In this document: positions 8,327 through 16,286 of the stretch, piece by piece
Numbering within the stretch: position 1 is the stretch's first letter
How the letters are laid out: every line of letters begins with the position of its first letter
Assembly (NCBI RefSeq): GCF_014653945.1
Contig: NZ_BNAU01000002.1
Coordinates: forward strand, 1,111,914 to 1,175,913
Length of the DNA stretch: 64,000 nucleotides
Reading direction: 5' to 3'
Origin: Amycolatopsis deserti
Lineage (GTDB): Bacteria > Actinomycetota > Actinomycetes > Mycobacteriales > Pseudonocardiaceae
Notes under the pieces: generated by a model
Database searches by the model: none
Told to the model about the DNA's origin: nothing
The model's input: the letters and a program-made list of their open reading frames with translations, nothing else
Translations under genes and position numbers: made by a program

Positions 8327-9292
8327 ATGTTCGCCGTCTACGCTCGTGAACCGAACCCGGAAAACCCGCTCGACGCGCTGACCGTCGGCGAGCGGCCGGA
8401 CCCGGAGGTGCCGTCCGGCTGGGTGAAGGTCGCCGTCAAGGCCGCCAGCCTCAACATGCACGACATCTGGACCCTGCGCGGGGTCGGGATCAAGCCGGAC
8501 CAGTTCCCGATGATCCTCGGCTGCGACGGGGCCGGCGTGCTGGAGGACGGCACGGAGGTCGTCCTGCACTCCGTGGTCAACGCGCCGGGCTGGCAGGGTG
8601 ACGACACCCTCGACCCGAAGCGCACGCTGCTCACCGAGAAGCACCAGGGCACCTTCGCCGACTACGTGATCGTCCCGGCCCGCAACGCGGTGCCGAAGCC
8701 GGCAGGGTTGTCCTTCGCCGAGGCCGCCACGATGGGCACCGCGTGGCTGACCGCGTACCGGATGCTGTTCGTGAAGTCGGGTCTGCGTCCCGGGCAGACG
8801 ATGCTCGTGCAGGGCGCGTCCGGTGGCGTGTCGACCGCGCTGATCCAGCTCGGCCGGGCCGCGGGCCTGCGGGTGTGGGTGACCGGCCGGTCCGAGGAGA
8901 AGCGCGCGCTGGCCGAGCAGCTCGGCGCGCACCAGACGTTCGAGACCGGCGCGCGGCTGCCCGAGCGGGTGGACGGCGTGTTCGAGACCGTCGGCAAGGC
9001 GACCTGGGGCCACTCGCTGAAGTCGCTGAAGCCGGGCGGGATCGTCGTGGTGTCCGGGTCGACCAGCGGCCCGGACCCCAGCGCCGACCTGCAGCGGGTG
9101 TTCTTCCTGCAGCTGCGGGTCGTGGGGTCCACCATGGGCACCCGCGACGAGCTGGAGGACATGCTCCGCTACCTCGACCTGACCGGCATCAAGCCGCAGA
9201 TCGGCAAGGAGCTGCCGATGGCGGAGGCCGCCGAAGGCTTCCGGCTGATGCAGGAGGGCGCCACCGCGGGGAAGATCGTTTTCACCCGCTGA
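8327..9292 (+). CDS. Zinc-binding dehydrogenase / quinone oxidoreductase (MDR superfamily)
   Basis: A 321-residue MDR protein. The N-terminal GroES-like domain (VKAASLNMHDIWTLRGVG) is followed by a Rossmann domain with QGASGGVSTALIQLGRAAG binding NAD(P)H. The four structural-zinc cysteines are absent, as in quinone oxidoreductases and synaptic vesicle protein-type enzymes. It probably reduces quinones or enals in the cytosol. It starts with ATG 8327, divergent from the RNase operon across a 44-base gap. Confidence 0.85.
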   Translation: MFAVYAREPNPENPLDALTVGERPDPEVPSGWVKVAVKAASLNMHDIWTLRGVGIKPDQFPMILGCDGAGVLEDGTEVVLHSVVNAPGWQGDDTLDPKRTLLTEKHQGTFADYVIVPARNAVPKPAGLSFAEAATMGTAWLTAYRMLFVKSGLRPGQTMLVQGASGGVSTALIQLGRAAGLRVWVTGRSEEKRALAEQLGAHQTFETGARLPERVDGVFETVGKATWGHSLKSLKPGGIVVVSGSTSGPDPSADLQRVFFLQLRVVGSTMGTRDELEDMLRYLDLTGIKPQIGKELPMAEAAEGFRLMQEGATAGKIVFTR

Positions 9293-9395
9293 ATCGCTCT
9301 GACCTGCGAAGACGCCTTGTTGACATGGCGCCGATACCGGTTTGTGACCCACGTCTACTGAGCGGAACCCGAGATTTACTCGCTAACCTGGGTAC

Positions 9396-10367
9396 ATGAC
9401 CGCAGTGCAGCGGGAAATCGAGGCGGCGCCGGGCTCACGGCTCGCCGGCCCGGAGGACATCCGGGCCGGCCACCGGAGTTTCGCCGGCGTGCGCACCAGG
9501 GTGCTGGAAGTGGGTCCCAAACCCAAGCGGGGCACCGGAAGACTCGTCCTGCTGCACGGCTACTGCGACAGCGCCGACACCTGGCGCCCGGCGCTGACCG
9601 AACTGGCCGCCGCCGGGGTCCCCGCGGTGGCGGTCGACCTGCCCGGCTTCGGTGAAGCCGACCCCCTGCGCCCCGGCGCGATGCTCGCCCAGCTGGACGC
9701 GTTCGTCGCCGAGGTCGTGCGGTTCTACGCCGACCGCGGCAAGGTCGTGCTGGGTGGCAACTCGCTCGGCGGGACGATGAGCCTGCGCGCGGCCTGCCGC
9801 GAGCAGCTGCCGATCGCCGGGGTGGTGTCCATCGCCGCGCCCGGGTTCGTCGACTCCTGGCTGGTCCGGACCGTCGGGAAGTACCCGCTGCCGTTGCGGC
9901 TGGCGGCGTCGCTGCCGTTGCCGGTGCCCGGCTTCGTGGTGCGGACGATCGCCGGTCTCGTGGTGCCGTGGCTGCTCTACGCCGACCGGTCGGCCGCGGA
10001 CATCGCCCACGTGTCGCGGTTCACCGGGCTGTTCCCGGACTTCCGCTCGACGACCACTCGTCTGGACCAGGCCCGCCAGCTGGTCGCCGAGCTGGCCGAG
10101 GCCTATGACGGGCTGGAATCGATCAAGGTCCCGCTGCTGGTGGTCGCGTGCGGCAAGGACCGGCTGGTGACGGCCGCCGCGGGCCGCCGGCTGCACGCGC
10201 TGGTGCCGCACAGCCGGCTGATGCTGCGCGAGGAGTGGGGGCACTGCCCGCAGCTGGACGACCCGGTCGCGATCGCCGAGCTGCTGAGCTACTTCCGGGC
10301 CGGTGCGGTGCACAAGAAATCGCGCCGCCGCACCACCGGGCTCACGCAGAAGGCCGCCGCGGGCTAG
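9396..10367 (+). CDS. Alpha/beta-fold hydrolase
   Basis: A 323-residue hydrolase. The oxyanion strand is LVLLHGYCDSADTWRP, the nucleophile elbow is GGNSLGGTMSL (Ser), and the C-terminal DRLVTAAAGRRLHALVPHSRLMLREEWGHCPQLDDP supplies Asp and His. A basic tail (KKSRRRTTG) follows the domain. It starts with ATG 9396 after a 103-base gap with a TTGACA-like hexamer but no convincing -10 partner. The substrate is unknown. Confidence 0.85.
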   Translation: MTAVQREIEAAPGSRLAGPEDIRAGHRSFAGVRTRVLEVGPKPKRGTGRLVLLHGYCDSADTWRPALTELAAAGVPAVAVDLPGFGEADPLRPGAMLAQLDAFVAEVVRFYADRGKVVLGGNSLGGTMSLRAACREQLPIAGVVSIAAPGFVDSWLVRTVGKYPLPLRLAASLPLPVPGFVVRTIAGLVVPWLLYADRSAADIAHVSRFTGLFPDFRSTTTRLDQARQLVAELAEAYDGLESIKVPLLVVACGKDRLVTAAAGRRLHALVPHSRLMLREEWGHCPQLDDPVAIAELLSYFRAGAVHKKSRRRTTGLTQKAAAG

Positions 10368-10432
10368 CTGTCACATCCGCTCGCGCCGTTCCGTCAGGGA
10401 GATAGAAACCCCAACCGGAACAGGAGTTCATC

Positions 10433-10906
10433 GTGGACGCTCGTCTGAACCTCTTCGCCAGCCCGACCGCCGGCAAGTTCCTGAAGCACATCTTCGCCGC
10501 CGGCAAGGTGCTCGAGGGATCGACCGTGCCCGAGAGCACGCGGAATCTGCTGACGCTGCGCGCCAGCCAGATCAACGGCTGCGGCTACTGCACGGACATG
10601 CACTTCAAGGACGCCGTGGCGGCGGGCGAGGAGCCGACGCGCCTCAACCTGGTGGCGGCCTGGCGCGACGCCACCGTGTTCACCGAGGCCGAGCGCGCCG
10701 CCCTGGAGCTGACCGAGGAGGGCACCCGCCTCGCCGACGCGGCCGGCGGTGTCAGCGACGAGGTGTGGGCCAACGCGGCCAAGCACTACGACGAGGAGCA
10801 GCTCGCCGCCCTGGTCGCCGCCATCGCCCTCATCAACGCGTGGAACCGCATCAACGTCATCGTCCAGAACCCCGCCGGCGACTACCGCCCCGGCCAGTTC
10901 CACTGA
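10433..10906 (+). CDS. Carboxymuconolactone decarboxylase / AhpD-like protein
   Basis: A 157-residue protein with the CMD domain. RASQINGCGYCTDMHFKDA carries the CxxC plus nearby His typical of AhpD-like alkylhydroperoxidases. It probably acts as a thiol-dependent peroxidase partner rather than as a true decarboxylase. It starts with GTG 10433 preceded by AGGAG at 10422-10426. A strong hairpin terminator follows 11 bases after the stop. Confidence 0.88.
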   Translation: MDARLNLFASPTAGKFLKHIFAAGKVLEGSTVPESTRNLLTLRASQINGCGYCTDMHFKDAVAAGEEPTRLNLVAAWRDATVFTEAERAALELTEEGTRLADAAGGVSDEVWANAAKHYDEEQLAALVAAIALINAWNRINVIVQNPAGDYRPGQFH

Positions 10907-10917
10907 GCCGGCGCAAA

Positions 10918-10945
10918 GCCCCGGGACCTTCGGAGGTCCCGGGGC
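10918..10945 (+). terminator. Hairpin terminator after the AhpD-like gene
   Basis: A 12-bp perfect inverted repeat (GCCCCGGGACCT / AGGTCCCGGGGC) with a TCGG tetraloop, starting 11 bases after the stop at 10906. There is no U-run, as is usual for actinobacterial hairpin terminators. It separates the AhpD-like gene from the permease gene downstream. Confidence 0.75.
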
Positions 10946-11003
10946 GGGCCCCGCCCTAGTAACGTGATCCGGTCATTACCCGGACGAGTGATTGGGGACA
11001 TCG

Positions 11004-12422
11004 GTGGCCGTACACGAGCTGTTCCGGCGCAAACCCGTCGAACAGATCGAGGCCGTGGAGGGCGGCGGGCTCCAGCGGACCCTGGGCCTGTGGCAGCTGA
11101 CCGCGATCGGCGTGGGCGGGATCATCGGCGCGGGCATCTTTTCGCTCGCGGGCGCGGTGGCGAACCAGACGGCCGGGCCGGCCGTGCTCATTTCGTTCCT
11201 GGTGGCCGGGATCGCCAGCGCGGCGGCGGCGTTCTCCTACGCCGAGTTCGCCGGGCTGATCCCGCGCGCCGGATCGGCCTACACCTACGGATACGCGGTG
11301 CTCGGCGAGCTGGTCGGCTGGTTAATCGGCTGGGACCTGCTGCTGGAGTACACCGCGATCGTCGCCGTGGTCGCGATCGGCATCTCCGGCTATTTCAACG
11401 ATCTGCTCGGCTTCCTGGACATCCACCTGCCGCTGTGGATGTCCGGCGCGCCGGGCACCGAGCCGGAGGGCGTGGCGGCGGGTTCGTACAAGGTGAACCT
11501 GTTCGCGGTGCTGCTGTGCCTGCTGATCGCGTTCGTGCTGAATCAGGGCATGCGCTCGGCCGCGCGGTTCGAGACGCTGCTGGTGTACCTCAAGGTCGCG
11601 CTCGTGGTGCTGGTGATCGTGGTCGGCGCGTTCCACGTCAACACCGGCAACTGGTCCGACTTCTTCCCGTTCGGCGTCGGCGGCGCGTTCACCGGTGCGG
11701 CGACGGTGTTCTTCGCGGTGTTCGGCTACGACGCCATGTCCACCGCGGCCGAGGAGTCGCGTGACTCGCAGAAGCACATGCCCAAGGCGATCCTGTACTC
11801 GCTCGCGATCTCGATGGTGCTGTACGTGCTGGCGTGCCTGGTGCTGACCGGGATGGTGCCCTACACCGACATCGACTCGGAAGCCGCGTTCTCCAGCGCG
11901 TTCGAGTCGGTGGGGCTGCGCTGGCTCGGCGGGGTGATCGCGGTCGGCGCGATCCTCGGCATCCTGACCGTGTTGTTCACGTTCCTGCTGGGCGCGACGC
12001 GCGTCGGGTTCGCGATGAGCCGCGACGGGTTGCTGCCCAAGTGGTTCTCCGGCACGCACCCGGTGAAGAAGGTGCCGAGCCGGATGACGTGGATCCTCGG
12101 CGCCGCTGCGGCGGTGATCGCCGGGCTGCTGCCGATCGGCGAGGCCGCGGAGCTGACGAACATCGGGATCCTGCTGGCGTTCGTGGTGGTGTGCGTGGCG
12201 GTCGTGGTGCTGCGGTACCGCCGCCCGGACCTGCCGCGCACGTTCCGCTGCCCCGGGATGCCGGTGGTGCCGGCGATCGGCGTGGCGTTCTCGATCTGGC
12301 TGATCACGTTCCTGAAGCCGGAGACGTGGCTGCGCTTCGCGGTGTGGTTCGTCATCGGGCTGGTGGTGTACTTCGCCTACGGCCGGCGGCATTCGAAGCT
12401 GGCGGATCACCACCAGAGGTAG
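11004..12422 (+). CDS. APC-family amino-acid permease (cationic amino acid transporter type)
   Basis: About 472 residues with roughly 12 hydrophobic helices. TM1 has the APC motif GVGGIIGAGIFSLAG, followed by FSYAEFAGLIPRAGSAYTY and FFAVFGYDAMSTAAEES, as in CAT/YfnA-like permeases. It should import amino acids by proton symport. I prefer GTG 11004, with GGGGA just upstream, over TTG 10992. The end overlaps the convergent Gly-rich secreted protein gene by 16 bases. Confidence 0.88.
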   Translation: MAVHELFRRKPVEQIEAVEGGGLQRTLGLWQLTAIGVGGIIGAGIFSLAGAVANQTAGPAVLISFLVAGIASAAAAFSYAEFAGLIPRAGSAYTYGYAVLGELVGWLIGWDLLLEYTAIVAVVAIGISGYFNDLLGFLDIHLPLWMSGAPGTEPEGVAAGSYKVNLFAVLLCLLIAFVLNQGMRSAARFETLLVYLKVALVVLVIVVGAFHVNTGNWSDFFPFGVGGAFTGAATVFFAVFGYDAMSTAAEESRDSQKHMPKAILYSLAISMVLYVLACLVLTGMVPYTDIDSEAAFSSAFESVGLRWLGGVIAVGAILGILTVLFTFLLGATRVGFAMSRDGLLPKWFSGTHPVKKVPSRMTWILGAAAAVIAGLLPIGEAAELTNIGILLAFVVVCVAVVVLRYRRPDLPRTFRCPGMPVVPAIGVAFSIWLITFLKPETWLRFAVWFVIGLVVYFAYGRRHSKLADHHQR

Positions 12423-12985
12423 ACGTACCCGGGCGCGCCGGGCATGCCGGCGGCGCCCCCCGCGCCGATCCCGCCCGGCGGGGCGCTCGGGATCACCCCC
12501 GCCGCGCCGGGCCGCTCCGCGGTCGCGTCACTGCCGGGCGCCGCGAGGCCGGGCGAGGTGCCGCAGTCGGCGGTGCCTCCCCGGCCGGGCGCCTCGGCGG
12601 TCCCGGGCGTGCCGCCACGGGCCACGACGAGCGGCGGGCTGCCGGCGACGCCCAGGCTGGAGTCACTGCCCGCCGCCCCGGCCGGCCCGCCTACGCCGAC
12701 GGTCACGGTGTACTCGGTGGCCGGGGTGACCGCGACGGAGCACCACGCCGCTCCCCCGCCACCACCACCGGCGCTTCCCGGCGTTTCCGTCGTGGCTTCC
12801 GGGAGCTTCTCCCCACCACCGCCCGCGCCCCACAGGGCGACGAACACCGAGGTGACGCCCTCGGGCGCGGTGAACGTGCCGCTGACGGTGAAGGCCTGCT
12901 CCCCGTGGGCGGGTTCGGCCCCGTCCACCGGCGCGGCCGCCGTGATCAGGACAGCCGCCACGGCAACGGCTTTTCCGAACGCCAT
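12407..12985 (-). CDS. Gly/Ala-rich secreted protein
   Basis: A 192-residue protein with a Sec signal peptide (AVAVAAVLITAAAPVDGA). The remaining part is rich in Gly, Pro and Ala, with runs such as GGGGGG and motifs resembling Gly-rich cell-surface or phage-tail proteins (TFTAPEGVTSVFVALWGAGGGG). It ends PGYVYLWW. ATG 12985 is the simplest start; a GTG at 13021 would add 12 residues with a more basic N-terminus, and neither has a good ribosome site. Function unknown. Confidence 0.65.
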   Translation of the reverse strand: MAFGKAVAVAAVLITAAAPVDGAEPAHGEQAFTVSGTFTAPEGVTSVFVALWGAGGGGEKLPEATTETPGSAGGGGGGAAWCSVAVTPATEYTVTVGVGGPAGAAGSDSSLGVAGSPPLVVARGGTPGTAEAPGRGGTADCGTSPGLAAPGSDATAERPGAAGVIPSAPPGGIGAGGAAGMPGAPGYVYLWW

Positions 12986-13054
12986 GCTCGAAAGGGTGCG
13001 CTCTCCGGCGGACTGGCGCACTTCTTTCAGCCGATGGGGTGAACCCGTCGGCCG

Positions 13055-13076
13055 TCAATATATTTGTGTGCGCACG
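13055..13076. promoter_or_regulatory. AT-rich palindrome (site A) and GTGCGCAC dyad before the DsbA-like operon
   Basis: The perfect palindrome AATATATT (13057-13064) is followed at once by an 8-bp dyad, GTGCGCAC (13068-13075). Both lie 45-65 bases upstream of the ATG at 13120. The AT core matches eight other intergenic sites in this window and stands out against the GC-rich background. Confidence 0.5.
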
Positions 13077-13119
13077 CACGTAAATGCGGTACGCTGCGAC
13101 ACGACGGAAGGAGCACACG

Positions 13120-13842
13120 ATGATCCCCTCGGTCGACGTCCCGCCCGGCGATCCCCGATTGCCCGCCTCGCCGGACGTGATTGTGGTCTATTCGGACCTG
13201 AACTGCTCGTTCGCCCACGTCGCGGTGCACCGGCTGCACGAGACGCGGGAACGGCTCGGCCTGACCGGCCAGGTGCGCTTCGACCACCGGGCCTTCCCGC
13301 TCGAACTGTTCAACCGCGGGGTCAACGAGCGGCCCGGGGTCGACTCGGAGGTCGCCGTGCTCGGCGCGCTGGAGCCGGACGCCGGCTGGCAGCTGTGGCA
13401 GGAGAAGGACTGGCGGTACCCGGTGACCATGCTGCCGGCGCTGGAAGCCGTGCAGGCCGCGAAGCAGCAGGGCCTGCACGTCTCGGAGCAGCTCGATCGC
13501 GCGCTGCGGAAGGCGTTCTGGGCGCAGAGCCGGTGCATCTCACTGCGCGACGTGATCCTGGACGTGGCGGCCGAGACCGGTGTGGTCGACGTGCCGGACC
13601 TGGCCGGACGGCTCGACCGGGGCGAGGCGCGCGCCGCCGTCATCGAGCAGTTCGAGTCGGCGCGCGACGACCGGGTCGTGTGCAGCCCCCACCTGTTCCT
13701 GGCCGACGGCACCAACGCGGCCAATCCCGGCGTCTCGGCGCGCTGGGTGAACGGTGGCTTCGGCGTCGGGTTCCCGGTGATCGACTCGGACGAGCCGGAC
13801 ATCTACCGGGTACTGCTGGAGAAGGCGGCGAGCCTGGCGTGA
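13120..13842 (+). CDS. DsbA-family oxidoreductase (FrnE-like fold), paralogue 1
   Basis: A 240-residue thioredoxin/DSBA-fold protein. The active-site region is YSDLNCSFAHVAVHRLHE, so the usual CxxC is reduced to C-S-F-A with one Cys. C-terminal SPHLFLADGTNAANPG is the cis-Pro/substrate region of the FrnE/HCCA-isomerase branch. I chose ATG 13120, with AAGGAG nine bases upstream, over the longer ORF start. The stop overlaps the next start (GTGA). The paralogue at 14312-15013 suggests duplication. The substrate is unknown. Confidence 0.82.
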   Translation: MIPSVDVPPGDPRLPASPDVIVVYSDLNCSFAHVAVHRLHETRERLGLTGQVRFDHRAFPLELFNRGVNERPGVDSEVAVLGALEPDAGWQLWQEKDWRYPVTMLPALEAVQAAKQQGLHVSEQLDRALRKAFWAQSRCISLRDVILDVAAETGVVDVPDLAGRLDRGEARAAVIEQFESARDDRVVCSPHLFLADGTNAANPGVSARWVNGGFGVGFPVIDSDEPDIYRVLLEKAASLA

Positions 13843-14315
13843 TCACCACTGCTGACGGCCTCCGGATGGTGGCGGAACTCGCCCGTCCGGAGCGCTGGCT
13901 CGCCGTGCTCGTGACCGCCCGGGCCGACGGCCGGCCCGGTGTTTCCGTGGTGAACGCGGGAATCCTGCCGCACCCGGTGACCGGTGAGACCGTGGTCGCG
14001 TTCGTTTCCCGCGGCCGTACCGCGAAGCTCGCCAACCTGCGCGAACGTCCACATGCGACGCTGGTGTTCCGGTCCGGCTGGGAGTGGGTGTCGGTGTCCG
14101 GCCCGGTGGAGCTGGCCGGCCCCGACGACGTTCTGCCCGGCCTGCCGGACCCACGCCTCCTGCTCCGCGACATCTACACCGCCGCCGGCGGGGTGCACCC
14201 GGACCTGGACGAATACGACCGCGCGATGGCCGAGGACCGCCGCACCGCGGTGCTCCTGCGGCCGGCGCGCTTCACCACCAACCCACCTGGAACCGAACAC
14301 GAGGAAGCCGAATGA
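13839..14315 (+). CDS. Pyridoxamine 5'-phosphate oxidase-like (split-barrel flavin/F420) protein
   Basis: A 158-residue split-barrel protein: ERWLAVLVTARADGRPGVSVVNAG, then FVSRGRTAKLANLRERPHATLVFRSG and a C-terminal RTAVLLRPARFTT. This fits PPOX-class FMN or F420-binding proteins that reduce small molecules. It starts with GTG 13839 in a GTGA overlap with the first DsbA-like gene and ends in an ATGA overlap with the second, so the three are one operon. The reaction cannot be inferred. Confidence 0.82.
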   Translation: MITTADGLRMVAELARPERWLAVLVTARADGRPGVSVVNAGILPHPVTGETVVAFVSRGRTAKLANLRERPHATLVFRSGWEWVSVSGPVELAGPDDVLPGLPDPRLLLRDIYTAAGGVHPDLDEYDRAMAEDRRTAVLLRPARFTTNPPGTEHEEAE

Positions 14316-15013
14316 CCGACGCACCGTCGACCGTCCACCGTCCCGCGGCCGCCGCGGGGACCATCCAGGTCTGGTCGGACCTGCTCTGCCCGTTCGCGCA
14401 CGTGGCCCTGCACCGCCTCCGGGTGGCCCGGGAGCGGCTGGGGCTGCAGGACCGGGTCCGGATCGACCACCACGCGTTCCCGCTGGAACTGTTCAACGGT
14501 CCGCACCCGAGGCCGGGTACCGACAGCGAGGCCGTGGGTCTCGGCGCGATCGAACCGGCGGCCGGGTTCCGCCTGTGGACCGCGGCGGACTGGCTGTACC
14601 CGAACACCGTGCTGCTCGCCAACGAGGCGGTGGCCGCGGCCAAGGCGCAGGGCCTGGGGCCGGCCGAGGACCTGGACCGCGCGCTGCGCCGGGCGTTCTG
14701 GGTGGACAACCGCACCATCGGCCATCGCACCGTCATCCTGGAGGTCGCCGCCGAGACCGGCACGGTCGACGTCGGCGCGCTGACCGAGGCGCTCGACTCC
14801 GGCCGGCACCGGGCGGACGTGATGACCGACTACGCCATCGCGCGGACCGACGAGGTGACCGGCAGCCCGCACCTGTTCACGCCGGACGGCACGGGTGTGC
14901 ACAACCCGGGCATCACCGTGCACTGGGAAGGCCCGTGGGCGTCCGGCTTCCCCGTCGTGGACGAGCACGACTCGGACTGGACGGAAACGCTGCTGAAGAA
15001 GGCCATGGGGTGA
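14312..15013 (+). CDS. DsbA-family oxidoreductase (FrnE-like fold), paralogue 2
   Basis: A 233-residue paralogue of the 13120-13842 product. The active-site region is WSDLLCPFAHVALHRLRV, again with a single Cys (C-P-F-A). Both share HAFPLELFN and the SPHLF...G...NPGI region. ATG 14312 overlaps the stop of the PPOX-like gene. The 172 bases after its stop (15014-15185) hold no gene I can recognise and no clear hairpin. Confidence 0.82.
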   Translation: MTDAPSTVHRPAAAAGTIQVWSDLLCPFAHVALHRLRVARERLGLQDRVRIDHHAFPLELFNGPHPRPGTDSEAVGLGAIEPAAGFRLWTAADWLYPNTVLLANEAVAAAKAQGLGPAEDLDRALRRAFWVDNRTIGHRTVILEVAAETGTVDVGALTEALDSGRHRADVMTDYAIARTDEVTGSPHLFTPDGTGVHNPGITVHWEGPWASGFPVVDEHDSDWTETLLKKAMG

Positions 15014-15185
15014 CCACTTCACTCCCGCTTCGGAGAGTGGCTCGCGACCAGGAGCGGGTCGAATCGCCCGGGCACGAAGCGATGGCGGCTCGCCTGCTGA
15101 ACCTCCTGATGGACCGACTCCGGCCGTGCGCCTGCGGTCAACCCCAGGTGGCTGCTCGATCGCGGACCGGGAGCCAAGTGGGGAG

Positions 15186-16028
15186 TCATCCGGCCCTCGT
15201 CCAATCGAGGAACAGGTCGGGCTCCAGATCCTCGCCCGGGCCGAGCGCGTAGCGGGAGAAGTCGGTGATGCCCTCTTGTTCGAGGACGGCGTCGTCCAGG
15301 TAGAAGTTCCCCGTGCAGCTCCGCGCGTCGCGGGTGAGGATCGCGTGGGCGGCGTCGGCCATGATCCGCGGGGAACGTGATCGCTCCAGCATCGCGTTGT
15401 CGCCCACGACGTGCTCGACCGCCGCGGTGGCTATCGTCGTGCGCGGCCACAGGGAGTTCACCGCGATGCCCTCGCCCGCCAGCTCGTGGGCCAGTCCCAG
15501 GGTGCACAGGCTCATGCCGTACTTCGCGATGGTGTACCCGAGGTGGCGGCCCGCCCACCGCGGCGACAGGTTCAGTGGCGGCGACAGGTTCAGGATGTGC
15601 GGGTTCGCCGACTTGCGCAGGTGCGGCAGGCACGCCTTGCTGAGCAAGAAGGTTCCCCGCGCGTTGACGTCCTGCATGAGGTCGTACCGCTTCATCGTCA
15701 GATCGGTGGTCGCCGACAGGTCGATCGCGCTCGCGTTGTTGACGCACACGTCGATCGAGCCGAATGCGAGCGCCGTGCGTTCCACCGCCTCGAGCACGGC
15801 GTCGTCGTCCCGGACGTCTCCGACGATCGGCAGCGCGTTGCCGCCCGCCCGCTCGATCTCCCGGGCGGCCGTGTGGACCGTGCCCGGCAGCTTGGGGTGC
15901 GGCTGACCGGTTTTCGCCAGCAGTGCGACGTTCGCGCCGTCCCGCCCGGCCCGGACCGCGATCGCGAGGCCGATGCCCCGGCTGCCACCGGACATGATCA
16001 CCGTCTGGCCCGACAAGTCACGCGGCAC
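15186..16028 (-). CDS. Short-chain dehydrogenase/reductase (HSDL2/AtuG-like)
   Basis: A 280-residue SDR with NAD(P)-binding SGGSRGIGLAIA at residues 13-24, VCVNNASAIDL and the catalytic YTIAK. The family is similar to hydroxysteroid dehydrogenase-like 2 and citronellol/citronellal dehydrogenases, which act on hydrophobic alcohols and acyl chains. I chose GTG 16028 because a perfect AGGAGG lies seven bases upstream. It is divergent from the acyl-CoA ligase gene across 258 bases that carry several inverted repeats. Confidence 0.85.
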   Translation of the reverse strand: MPRDLSGQTVIMSGGSRGIGLAIAVRAGRDGANVALLAKTGQPHPKLPGTVHTAAREIERAGGNALPIVGDVRDDDAVLEAVERTALAFGSIDVCVNNASAIDLSATTDLTMKRYDLMQDVNARGTFLLSKACLPHLRKSANPHILNLSPPLNLSPRWAGRHLGYTIAKYGMSLCTLGLAHELAGEGIAVNSLWPRTTIATAAVEHVVGDNAMLERSRSPRIMADAAHAILTRDARSCTGNFYLDDAVLEQEGITDFSRYALGPGEDLEPDLFLDWTRAG

Positions 16029-16096
16029 GGAATTCCTCCTTCTCCTCGGCGATTCCCCCATCATGCGGCCGCCGCCGGTCCGCCTCCACGGTTCGA

Positions 16097-16279
16097 ACCG
16101 ACAACGCCGCGGCCCGCCGTTGTCGGTCGCGGCCACCTCGCCGCGGCCCGGGCCCTCCGCGACGGGCAGTTTTGGTTCTGATCGACAAAGGCCGCGGGCA
16201 ACTTGGTCGGCACGAGCCATGTCGTGCGGCTCGGATCCGCTCCTAGTGTCTTGCCTCACACGAAGACGTGACTGTGAGG
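16097..16279. promoter_or_regulatory. Divergent control region with three inverted repeats
   Basis: Between the SDR (minus) and ligase (plus) genes there are three dyads. The first has 10-bp arms around CCGACAACG/CGTTGTCGG with an 11-base spacer (16097-16127). The second is GCACGA-N6-TCGTGC (16210-16227). The third is CCTCACA-N12-TGTGAGG (16254-16279), ending eight bases before ATG 16287. They look like operators. The PucR regulator encoded at 21061-22374 is one candidate to bind here. No obvious -35/-10 pair could be assigned. Confidence 0.45.
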
Positions 16280-16286
16280 TGTTTCG

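Noticed and set aside
9320-9348. TTGACA (9320-9325) as -35 of a promoter for the hydrolase gene at 9396
   Set aside because: No acceptable -10 at 16-19 bases; TTTGTG is too weak.
12407-12985. Gly-rich runs as a DNA repeat array or CRISPR
   Set aside because: No regular unit or spacing; it is low-complexity coding sequence with a signal peptide.
12444-14315. A 623-codon plus-strand frame ending in the PPOX-like gene
   Set aside because: Only the part from GTG 13839 is conserved. Upstream it is antisense to the Gly-rich secreted protein and off-frame to the DsbA-like gene.
15014-15185. A hidden gene after the second DsbA-like gene
   Set aside because: Short frames exist on both strands, but none has a ribosome site or a recognisable family.
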